The notes under the pieces: generated by a model
The model's input: only the letters and a program-made list of their open reading frames with translations
What the model was told of the DNA's origin: nothing
Database searches by the model: none
Origin: Mucilaginibacter aquaedulcis
GTDB lineage: Bacteria > Bacteroidota > Bacteroidia > Sphingobacteriales > Sphingobacteriaceae
DNA: 64,000 bases
Assembly: GCF_030409325.1 (NCBI RefSeq)
Contig: NZ_JAUFPR010000002.1
Span: forward strand, 2,046,001 to 2,110,000
Direction: 5' to 3'
Shown: piece after piece, positions 53,316-62,300 of the stretch
Layout: the number at the start of each line of letters is the position of its first letter
Position numbering within the stretch: the stretch's first letter is position 1
Program-made: the position numbers and the translations under genes

Positions 53316-53402
53316 CGGAGAGTTAGGGATTCGAACCCCAGGAACCTTTCACAGTTCAACAGTTTTCAAGACTGCCGCAATCGACCACTCTGCCAACTCT
53401 CC
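53316..53402 (-). tRNA. tRNA-Ser (anticodon UGA)
   Basis: An 87-base class II tRNA. The acceptor arm GGAGAGT pairs with ACTCTCC, the anticodon loop CTTGAAA reads TGA, the TpsiC arm contains GGTTCGAATCC, and a long variable arm is present, as expected for serine. Discriminator base G. The CCA end is not encoded (the next bases are CCC). Confidence 0.95.
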
Positions 53403-53566
53403 GGGCGCAAAAGTACAATTCCTTAATACAATCACAAATCTAAAGTGAACTTTTTCTTAACATAAAGTTTATTGGCCTAAATGAATAAATTATTGGCGCA
53501 ATTTATAAAATTGATTTTCAGCGGATTTGGGAATTTTGCTTCAGATTGATCATAAATAACTAAGCC

Positions 53567-54412
53567 ATGAAAAAAATCTTGATTCCGTTCGATTTCAGCA
53601 GATCATCAAACAATGCATTAAGCTATGCGGTAGCGCTGAGTGAACATTATAACGTTAAACAGATCACTTTAGTGGTAAATGTTTACATCACCGAGTTTGA
53701 ACAATTGATTCCAACTGCCGATTTTATACAATACTCTGTCGATAAGGTTGCGGAACTGGATAGTCAACTACAGGCACAGTTTAAAGCGTTAATTCATGCC
53801 ATACTTCACCGTTTAAAAAACCGCGTCAGGATCAGTTTTATACTCAGCAAAATTCCTTTTTTACAAACATTAAGAAATCTGCTGCAACAGCAAAAGCCCG
53901 ATTTAATGTTGATTGGCAGCAATCATGGGGTTTCGGGCGAAGAAAGTTATATAGGCGATCATTTGATCAAGATCGCGAAAACAAGTACCATACCCGTACT
54001 CATTATTCCTGAACTTACACGTTACCAGCAAATCAGGCTGGCATTGGTTCCGTTTAATCAAAGTAATTTGCCGGCCATAAAATCATTGGAACAATTGAAT
54101 AACGCCGAACAATGGCCCCACCCAGATTTGCTCCTGCTCCACGTAAATGATACTCCTGACATACTCCCTGAACAAGAGTTTACTTATAAACTTAAACCAG
54201 AAATTACGCAAAACCTTCAACATTACGCTATTTACGAGGCGCCGGGAAAGGATATCCTGAAAAACGTTAACCGTTTCTCCTATGAATATGATCCGCAGCT
54301 TATTATCGCGCTCCCGGGGAGGCATAGTTTCCTGTATAAACTAACACATCGTAATATTATTAAGGCCCTTGCCAAAAACAATTATAAACCGGTTCTTATC
54401 CTGAAAAGGTAA
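53567..54412 (+). CDS. Universal stress protein, two Usp units
   Basis: A 281-residue protein. The first Usp domain (about 1-148: KKILIPFDFSRSSNNALSYAVALSEHYNVKQITLV through LIGSNHGVSGEESYIGDHLIKIAKTSTIPVLIIPE) has the ATP-loop pattern G-S-x-H-G-V. The second (about 155-281) is more divergent and lacks a clear GxxG-9x-G(S/T) loop. It probably binds nucleotide in stress. The gene is monocistronic and convergent with AraC. Confidence 0.9.
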   Translation: MKKILIPFDFSRSSNNALSYAVALSEHYNVKQITLVVNVYITEFEQLIPTADFIQYSVDKVAELDSQLQAQFKALIHAILHRLKNRVRISFILSKIPFLQTLRNLLQQQKPDLMLIGSNHGVSGEESYIGDHLIKIAKTSTIPVLIIPELTRYQQIRLALVPFNQSNLPAIKSLEQLNNAEQWPHPDLLLLHVNDTPDILPEQEFTYKLKPEITQNLQHYAIYEAPGKDILKNVNRFSYEYDPQLIIALPGRHSFLYKLTHRNIIKALAKNNYKPVLILKR

Positions 54413-54448
54413 CAAAGCGAAATGTTATTCACCAATTAGCAATTCAGC

Positions 54449-55240
54449 TTACAGTTGCAATTGCCTGGCAAAGTCAGACGGACGTGTTTTGGTAAGCTGA
54501 TAGAATATATTACTAAAAGCAGATAAATTATTATAACCCAGGGTATACGCTATTTCGCTCATGGATTTATCTGTCTGCAGCATCATTTCTATCGCTTTGA
54601 TCATCCTCAATAGTTTGAAGTACTGCAAAAAGGAAATTTTCATGGTTTGTTTAAACAGCCTTGCCAGCGTGCGTTCACTAAAACCGGTTTTATCGCAAAG
54701 CTCAGCTAGCGTAAGCGGTTCAAAAAGATGATCATTAATGTACCGGATCACTGGCTGCATCCGTTCATTTTCGGTGGTAGGTACAGCAATGGGTAGTGCT
54801 TTCCTGCTGATGTCAGGTAAAATATTCTTTATACCAGCAAGGAAAGGAAAGGCCTTGTCGCCCGGAACAATATGCCCTTCCCATCGGGTGGTGTATGATA
54901 GCATTTGCATTAATAAGGCATTAATGGGATAAATCCCGCCCTTATTGAAAAAGGGATGCAGATCATCGTCATCTGCATAGAAATAAATCGATATAATGAC
55001 CACCGATTTGTGCATTTCTATGTAGTGTTTCATTCCCTTCGGAATCCAAACGTAGTGCCTTGCCGGAATGATCAGCGTTTTTTCTACCAGGTGAATATAA
55101 GCTACCCCACCTTCAATATAGATCAGCTGCCCTTTTTGGTGCGCATGTTGGGGCAGCAGAAACTCGTTTCGCTCATGCATCACATACACCGATTCAGGAA
55201 TACGGTCAATAGCGATCAGGAAATCAGTTGCGTTAATCAT
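54449..55240 (-). CDS. AraC-family transcriptional regulator
   Basis: A 263-residue regulator. The N-terminal cupin domain (about 15-110: LPQHAHQKGQLIYIEGGVAYIHL) binds an effector. The C-terminal double helix-turn-helix (about 160-262) shows LTLAELCDKTGFSERTLARLFKQTMKISFLQYFKLLRM and SEIAYTLGYNNLSAFSNIFYQLTKTRPSDF. Divergent from the efflux operon with 85 bases between, so it probably activates or represses it. Confidence 0.93.
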   Translation of the reverse strand: MINATDFLIAIDRIPESVYVMHERNEFLLPQHAHQKGQLIYIEGGVAYIHLVEKTLIIPARHYVWIPKGMKHYIEMHKSVVIISIYFYADDDDLHPFFNKGGIYPINALLMQMLSYTTRWEGHIVPGDKAFPFLAGIKNILPDISRKALPIAVPTTENERMQPVIRYINDHLFEPLTLAELCDKTGFSERTLARLFKQTMKISFLQYFKLLRMIKAIEMMLQTDKSMSEIAYTLGYNNLSAFSNIFYQLTKTRPSDFARQLQL

Positions 55241-55325
55241 TTTGGCAGGAATGAATAAACATTTGGCAATATAGTTAAAATTTAATTTTTACAGACCGGC
55301 GAACTTTGTATCAACCAAATACAAA

Positions 55326-56660
55326 ATGAAATCGCACTATACATTATCAATCATACTTGCCCTGTTATTTTCAGGTCAGGTAAGCCGCGGAAACCCTTTA
55401 CAAGTCGATTCTGTATCCAACTTGCCCCTTACTTTAACGCAGGTGTGGGAACAAGCTGTTCATAGTCGGGATGTTCAGATAAAAGAATTGAAGCTTCAGG
55501 GTAGCGGCGAACAAATAAAGGACGCCAAAGCCGACAGGCTTCCGGAAATAAATGTGGAAGGTGAATATGCACGGATCACCAATATGCCGGTATATGATAA
55601 CGGTATATTTCATTCTCCTTCACAATTTGAGGTATTGCACAGCACCTACACCGTTGGTGCTGATGTTTACTTTAACCTGTACAATGGCAATAAAACTAAT
55701 ATTGAAATTGCTGCCCGGAAAACAGAAAACAAGATAGCAGCCGAGCAACGGAACCTTACCCTTTCTGAAACCAAACTCCGGGCGGCGGCATATTATCTTG
55801 ACATGCAGCGTACCATCATTTTCCGCGATCTTATGCTCAAGGACATAGCAGCACAGGAAAAGCAATTACTACAAATCAAAGCGCTGAAAACAAATGGTGT
55901 AGTCTTGAAAAGCGACGTACTCCGGGCCGAATTAAAGCTTTCAAAACAGCAGCTATCATTGGTTCAGCTCAATAATGATCTGGCTATTGCTAACGAAAAG
56001 TTAAACATTTTGATAGGGTTGCCTAAAGATCAACGCATTGTGCCAACCCGAACCAGCGTTTTAGATTCTCTTCATTTAAAGTCAAATCAGGATTATCTGT
56101 CGGCAGCAGGAAGTAATGCCTACCAGATCAGGATCTCTGAACAGGAAACAGAATTAAAAAAATTACAGCTTAAAAATATACGGGCCAATGTATCCCCTAA
56201 AATTGGATTGTTCGGTATGTATAAATATAGCTATCCGCAAATCTTCCTATACCCCTATTCTCCCTACCTGTATGGTATTGGCATGGGTGGTATCAAAGCA
56301 TCCTTTTCCATATCATCCATTTACCATAACAGCCACAAGGCCCAGGTAGCCAAACTGGAATATGAGAGCCAGGAAATTGAACACGCTGCAACACAGGATA
56401 ATATTAACCAACGGGTAGATGAGGCATACCGCCGTTTTAACGAAGCGCTAAACCGCGTTGAGGTAAGTAAAACCAATATAGAACAAGCTACAGAGAACAG
56501 GCGTATAGTAAGCAATACTTACTTTAACCAAACCTCCCTGATCACCGATCTTTTAGATGCCGATACACAGCTGCTACAAACCCGTTTTGACCTTGCCGCA
56601 GCAGAAATAGCAGCACAACTACAATATTTTCAATTACAAAACATTACCGGGAACCTATAA
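55326..56660 (+). CDS. TolC-family outer membrane efflux protein
   Basis: A 444-residue exported protein (signal to about residue 22). It has the long helical repeats of TolC (LTLTQVWEQAVHSRDVQIKELKLQGSGEQIKDAKADRLPEINVEGEYA and a matching second half). It forms the outer membrane tunnel for the adjacent MFS system. First gene of a three-gene operon; the next starts 1 base after its stop. Confidence 0.93.
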   Translation: MKSHYTLSIILALLFSGQVSRGNPLQVDSVSNLPLTLTQVWEQAVHSRDVQIKELKLQGSGEQIKDAKADRLPEINVEGEYARITNMPVYDNGIFHSPSQFEVLHSTYTVGADVYFNLYNGNKTNIEIAARKTENKIAAEQRNLTLSETKLRAAAYYLDMQRTIIFRDLMLKDIAAQEKQLLQIKALKTNGVVLKSDVLRAELKLSKQQLSLVQLNNDLAIANEKLNILIGLPKDQRIVPTRTSVLDSLHLKSNQDYLSAAGSNAYQIRISEQETELKKLQLKNIRANVSPKIGLFGMYKYSYPQIFLYPYSPYLYGIGMGGIKASFSISSIYHNSHKAQVAKLEYESQEIEHAATQDNINQRVDEAYRRFNEALNRVEVSKTNIEQATENRRIVSNTYFNQTSLITDLLDADTQLLQTRFDLAAAEIAAQLQYFQLQNITGNL

Positions 56661-56661
56661 A

Positions 56662-57732
56662 ATGAACAAGCAACATAACTACACGCAAACAGACAGGCTG
56701 ATAACCAAGATAACCGCCTGGATAGCCGGCATTATTGCTCTGGCCTTATGTGTATGGGGAATTATTACCATATACAACTTTTATAATTACGATGAAACCA
56801 ACGATGCCCAGGTAGAATCATACATTAACCCGGTAACCGCCCGGGTGAGCGGCTATATCAAGGAGATCCGCTATGAGGAAAACCAGCAGGTAAAAAAAGG
56901 CGACACCTTACTGATCATTGATAACCGTGAGTATGCCTTGCAGCGCGAAGAAGGCGAGGCTGGCTTACAGAATGCGAAATCGCAAGTAAGCGTGTTGGAA
57001 AGCAATGTGCAAACCGCGTCAAAAATAGCAGAGGTGAACAGTGCGCAAATTGCTGCTGCCAAAGCTAAGTTAACCCGTCAGCAACAGGAGTATGAGCGCT
57101 ATAAAAAGCTTTACGATGTAGAATCGGCCACCAAACAGCAATTAGAAAACATTCAAAGCGCCCTGGAGGTAGCCCAGTCTGATTATCAGGCTGCCTTGAA
57201 TAATTACCAGGCATCATTATCAAAAGTAAATGATAGTAAATCGCAGATAGCCCCGGTGCTATCCGAGATCAAACGGCGCGAACTGATGCTGCAACGTAAC
57301 CAGCTGGATGTTTCTTACTCTGTGATCACCGCGCCATATAATGGTAAAATGGGCAAGCGCACTATACAACCCGGCCAACAGATACAGGTGGGACAAACCT
57401 TAGCCTTTATTGTTGACCAGGAAACAGGAACCTGGGTAGTAGCCAACTTTAAGGAAACGCAGTTAAAATATTTACAGGCCGGCAAACAGGTAGAGATCAT
57501 TGCCGATGCTTATCCGGATATAAAGATCCGTGGTGAGGTGCTTTCTTTCTCACCTGCTACCGGTTCACGGTTTTCCTTGCTACCTCCGGATAATGCCACC
57601 GGAAACTTTGTGAAGATAGCACAACGTATTCCGGTAAAGATCAAGATCACCGACAACAGCAACGTTGTAGGATTATTAAGCGCCGGCATGAACGCCAGTG
57701 TACGGGTGAATAAAAGGGGGACCAGATCATGA
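56662..57732 (+). CDS. HlyD/EmrA-type membrane fusion protein
   Basis: A 356-residue periplasmic adaptor with one N-terminal membrane helix (about 16-36). DAQVESYINPVTARVSGYIKEIRYEENQQVKKGDTLLIID is the biotinyl/lipoyl-like half, followed by a coiled-coil hairpin (about 95-190) and the second half with APYNGKMGKRTIQPGQQI. It links the inner-membrane MFS pump to the TolC protein. Its stop overlaps the start of the pump gene by 4 bases (ATGA). Confidence 0.93.
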   Translation: MNKQHNYTQTDRLITKITAWIAGIIALALCVWGIITIYNFYNYDETNDAQVESYINPVTARVSGYIKEIRYEENQQVKKGDTLLIIDNREYALQREEGEAGLQNAKSQVSVLESNVQTASKIAEVNSAQIAAAKAKLTRQQQEYERYKKLYDVESATKQQLENIQSALEVAQSDYQAALNNYQASLSKVNDSKSQIAPVLSEIKRRELMLQRNQLDVSYSVITAPYNGKMGKRTIQPGQQIQVGQTLAFIVDQETGTWVVANFKETQLKYLQAGKQVEIIADAYPDIKIRGEVLSFSPATGSRFSLLPPDNATGNFVKIAQRIPVKIKITDNSNVVGLLSAGMNASVRVNKRGTRS

Positions 57733-59324
57733 GTGGTGAAATTCCTGTTTTTAAGTCATGGGCTCCGGAGTGGCTTATACGCTTTGCATTACTGATAGTG
57801 GTATTGCCCGGCATTGTTCTCTTCGCCCTATCAGTGAGTAATGTGAATGCGGCGGCAGGTTATTACGGCATCACCCCTAACGATGTTCAATATTCCCTCA
57901 TCATTTTGTACGGAGCCATGGCCAGCTTTATTGTTTTGGAAGGACGGTTCTTTAAGTATATCGCCAGTAAGGAATACCTGCTCGTAGGCGTTATTTTGCT
58001 GACCATTACGTGTTACCTGTGCTATCTCACCCACTCCTTTCTGTTATTGTTAGCCATGCGCTATATTCAGGGCTTACTAACCTGTGGTACCGTGAGCATA
58101 ACACTCACACTGATGTTCAGCAAACTGCATAGCGAGCGTTCAAAAGAAATTGGCTACTCCATAGTATATTGTGTATTGCTGTGCGTGGTGCCTTTAACCA
58201 CGCTGCTCACCGCTAACATCATAGATGCATTTGATTATGAGGTAGTTTATAAATGTGCCATATACTCATACCTACCGGGTGCGGTACTGATGCTTTTGAT
58301 CATGAATAACGTTAGGTTAAATAAAAAGCTGCCTTTATACCGGCTTGACTGGGCCAGCTTTGTCATCTATTCAATTGGGTTGTGCCTTATCGGTTACGTA
58401 CTGATCTACGGGCAGCAATACGAGTGGCTGGATGATGAGCGGATCACTTACCGGCTTATAGCCATAGCCCTGCTTTTTGCCATTTTCATTATCCGGCAGT
58501 TTAGCCTTAAACGGCCATATTTATATCTTCAGGCATTTAAAAACCCAAAAGTTATATTTGGGGCGCTGTTACTTTTTGTATTCTACATCGTTCGTGGCTC
58601 CTTTGGGATCACTACTTCATTTATGGGTGGCGTGCTGGGTCTTGATCCTATACATATTGGCTGGCTGCTACTTTTTAATATAGGTGGCATCATTATCAGT
58701 GTCATCATTGCATCCCGACTTATTCTTTTAAAATGGCCCACCCGGTTAATATTTATTTGCGGATTCATGATCCTACTCGTGTTTCATGTTTGGATGACCT
58801 TCCTTTTTACCACACAGGTTGATACCGCCAGTTTGATCATACCCTTAGTGCTGCAAGGGATGGGTGCCGGAATGCTGATGGTTCCGATCATTCTTTTTTT
58901 AGTATCGGCAGTTCCTGCTCAATTTGGAAATACAGGTTCGGCGGTGGGTATTTTCGTTCGCTTTTTGGGCTTTAGTTCCAGTATCGCACTTATTAATTTT
59001 TTCCAGCTTTACGGCCAACGTATTCACCTTGATCGTTTTCAGGATGCCGTAAGTTCACTTAACCCTTTGGCCCTACAAAAATTAGCCGGCTATCAGGGGG
59101 CACTTACGGCAAAGGGCGTGGCACCAGACCAGGCTGCTAAAATAGCTACCGGACTTTTAAACAAAAGTATGCTTGTACAGGCCCAGTTAAAATTTTCGGT
59201 TGATTATTATCACTGGATAAGTTGGTTACTTTTAGGAACTATCTTATTGATAGCATTGTTTCCTTCAGGTCGCCAAACAACAATTAGCATCAGGGAAAAT
59301 CAACCATCGCCGGTAGTATTTTAA
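57729..59324 (+). CDS. MFS drug-type efflux transporter (EmrB-like)
   Basis: A 531-residue inner membrane protein with about 14 predicted helices, matching the DHA2/EmrB layout. Motif A-type loop residues are weak; helix 14 is followed by a short tail. It exports toxic compounds or natural products through the HlyD and TolC partners. Translation is coupled to the adaptor by a 4-base overlap. Controlled by the divergent AraC regulator, by inference. Confidence 0.9.
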   Translation: MSGEIPVFKSWAPEWLIRFALLIVVLPGIVLFALSVSNVNAAAGYYGITPNDVQYSLIILYGAMASFIVLEGRFFKYIASKEYLLVGVILLTITCYLCYLTHSFLLLLAMRYIQGLLTCGTVSITLTLMFSKLHSERSKEIGYSIVYCVLLCVVPLTTLLTANIIDAFDYEVVYKCAIYSYLPGAVLMLLIMNNVRLNKKLPLYRLDWASFVIYSIGLCLIGYVLIYGQQYEWLDDERITYRLIAIALLFAIFIIRQFSLKRPYLYLQAFKNPKVIFGALLLFVFYIVRGSFGITTSFMGGVLGLDPIHIGWLLLFNIGGIIISVIIASRLILLKWPTRLIFICGFMILLVFHVWMTFLFTTQVDTASLIIPLVLQGMGAGMLMVPIILFLVSAVPAQFGNTGSAVGIFVRFLGFSSSIALINFFQLYGQRIHLDRFQDAVSSLNPLALQKLAGYQGALTAKGVAPDQAAKIATGLLNKSMLVQAQLKFSVDYYHWISWLLLGTILLIALFPSGRQTTISIRENQPSPVVF

Positions 59325-59375
59325 CGTGTTATGAACTTTCCAACTAATTATTGGTCGATGAAATCTACCCGATCT

Positions 59376-62300
59376 TTACTGAACCAAAAATTTCGTATCC
59401 GTAGTTCCCGACGAGGATCGGGTATTTATAATATAAATTCCCTTAGTTAAAGTATTGCTTAACCCTATCGAAACCGTTGCCGAGCCATTGCTATCGGTCA
59501 TGATCTTTTGTGTTTGCTGTAGTCTGCCCATCATACTGGTAACCATCAGCGTTACATTATCATTTTTGTTGAACCCGTCTATTTTAACCGAGAAATAACT
59601 GCCCGTATTCGGATTTGGATATACCGTTATTTTCTTTGGCGTATTGGTAGCCTGCGGGTCAAGAACCCTGTTCTGCTGTACTACCGCTAAATTAGGCTGA
59701 CCACCATTCACCTGATATATTTCGATACCACAGATACCAACCCGGTTGGCAGTAGGATCAAATTTAATATCTAACGACCCATCAGTAACAGTAGTCTTAA
59801 AATCCTTAACTATCGCGCTTCGGTACCCAACTTCACTATATATATCAAAATTGGTTAACACCGGCTGGTTTTCCATATTGATACTAAACACACGCTGCCC
59901 TGCCGCTGTCCAGTAGTTCTCCGTAAAGAACATACGTACCATGTAGTCGCCATTAGGAATGGGAATCGCATACCTTGTTTCGGCCAGATCTGCAGCTGCC
60001 GACAGATAGGTTTGGTACAATGAGTCGATATCTGTTGCAGCTATTGGAGAGGCAATTACCTGCTGATCTAACTTAATAGAACCTTGCCTGTAACTTTTAT
60101 CAGCCTCATAAACTTTACCTGCTATGGTTACAGCTACATCAGAACCTCCCTTGATACGTTTTACCAGGCCTACCGTTGATAATGAATTATTTGCTATACC
60201 ATACAACGGAATACGAAGCGGAGAAGATGCGCTGTTGTAATTAACCAATAATACCGCGTTTTTAATACCCACACTGGTTGGTACAAACTTCACGTTTAAC
60301 GGAGTGGTGGCTTGTATGGCCAGGCTATTTGTTTTTAATGTACCAATAGCAAACTCGGCAGCATTGGGCCCAACTATCTGAACGCTTTTGATCGTAATGG
60401 GCGAATCAGTTGTCGAATCCGGATAGGTCATGCCGGTGTTTTTTAAGGTTATTGGAACAGTGGTAGTAGTCCCCGTCATGGCAGCGCCAAAGTTCATATC
60501 GGAAGTTGGCAAGGCAGCCAGATCCGAATAATGAAGCGAGCCCGACTCCGGTTTTATGTTTTCTACATAGTACATATTATCCTGGTAGTCATAGTTGGTA
60601 AATGGCGTACCCAGGTAATCGCAATCTAAAATATATGCGTTTGGTATAATATTCCCGTTACCATCCATGGCTTTCAGGAAGCGTATACCTATTAAGCCCT
60701 GAAAGTTTTTAGTCCGGTCTGATGATGATGATCCAATCTGTATCCCGAATGAACCTGTTGGCGTAAAGGAACCCTGCGCAAGCGCGGTTGTTGAACCCTG
60801 AAGGCGCGGCAAAACAGATTGCCCATCCAGTGGATTATGGGTAAACAGCGTAGTTAATTTGGTTGATCCCTTAGCAAAATATTTAAACGATTCTGTAGCA
60901 GCACAACAACCATGATAGGCAACCATTTGCCTAACTGTTACTGGTTTACTTGGATCAGCTATAACAAAATAAGATTGCAATACTTCGCTCGAGCTGGGTA
61001 CCCTTCCTGTTCCGTTATTGCCATTGTCATCATGCCCATATCCTACTACGCTTGTAAAGCCAAAAGAGGTAACTACTTGCTGGGCATAAGGTTCGTTCGT
61101 GCTTTCACCCGCTATCTGCCACAACCCCACCAACTTTATTTTCTTTACAGGCGCTATACTGTCAGAGCTTAGTACCGTTAACGTGTCATTCAGAATAGCT
61201 AATCTCGTTCCGGCATCCTTAGCTTTAAACTGAATGGTGATATCTACATAATTTTCCGGAAATATTCTGACAGGCAAAGTCGCGGTGGTATCCGTTCCTA
61301 TTGATACAATTTTCCACGATGCAGTGTTTGATAAGGTTAAGCCCGATATCTTTAATTTTCCGATCCCTTTGTTATTTATCCGGAGTTTTACCCTATCATG
61401 ATTGGCGTTATATGGTGTAGTATCCGGATCTGTCCGGCGCCATGGTTGTTGTATTAACGAGAATAATAACCTGTCATTTGCCGGGAAGCCGTCCATATTT
61501 TGAACGTACATGTATGAGCCCTTCAAATTTTCAGGCGCAACCACAAAGGCTGTTGGGTTTATAGTAGTTTGATTGTTATTTGCATCAACAGCTTTTACTA
61601 CCATGCTATAATTACCGGGTGTGGTGATAGTAAAGGGCGCCGTATAATTTGCAAATGCCGCATTGTTTAAGGAATACTGCAACGAGCTAAGGCCTGTTCC
61701 GGCATCATTAGCATTAAGAAAAACCTGAGCCTGGGTATCATAAGCTCCTGTATTGGTAAGCACACCTGCTAATCGCATACCTGCTGTTGGTGGTGTGGTA
61801 TCTTTAACAGAGTCGGCAGCGGCGATAGTAATATAGTTTAATTTAGTATTTGTACCGCCTGTTGGATCGATAGTTAATTTACCATCTGTTACCTGCACCA
61901 CGGCTACGCCTGTAAGGTGTTTCTTTGCGCTTGACGGCACAAAATCTGACACAATAGGAAAACCTTCTACGTTAAGCTGATGGTCGCTATCATAATAATT
62001 ATCATCACCCGAGCCTACTGTTACCCGGTATTTACCATTTGGCAAAGCATATTCCCAGTTACCCGGCGATTGGCCTTTAGTGGTTGCCTGCAATGAGGCT
62101 ACACCGAGCAGTTTTTTGTCGGTACTCAACGTCCTAACGGCCATGTTGAGGGTCATATCCTTAGGCGCCTTGGTGGTTGGGTCAATCCATCCGTAACCGC
62201 TGGTTGCATTATAAGCCAGCCCGTTATCCGCGGTAAAACCAGCCGGAACCGCTGCCGAAGAGGGGATAAAAGCGATATTAACTGCTTTAAAGCCATTGGG

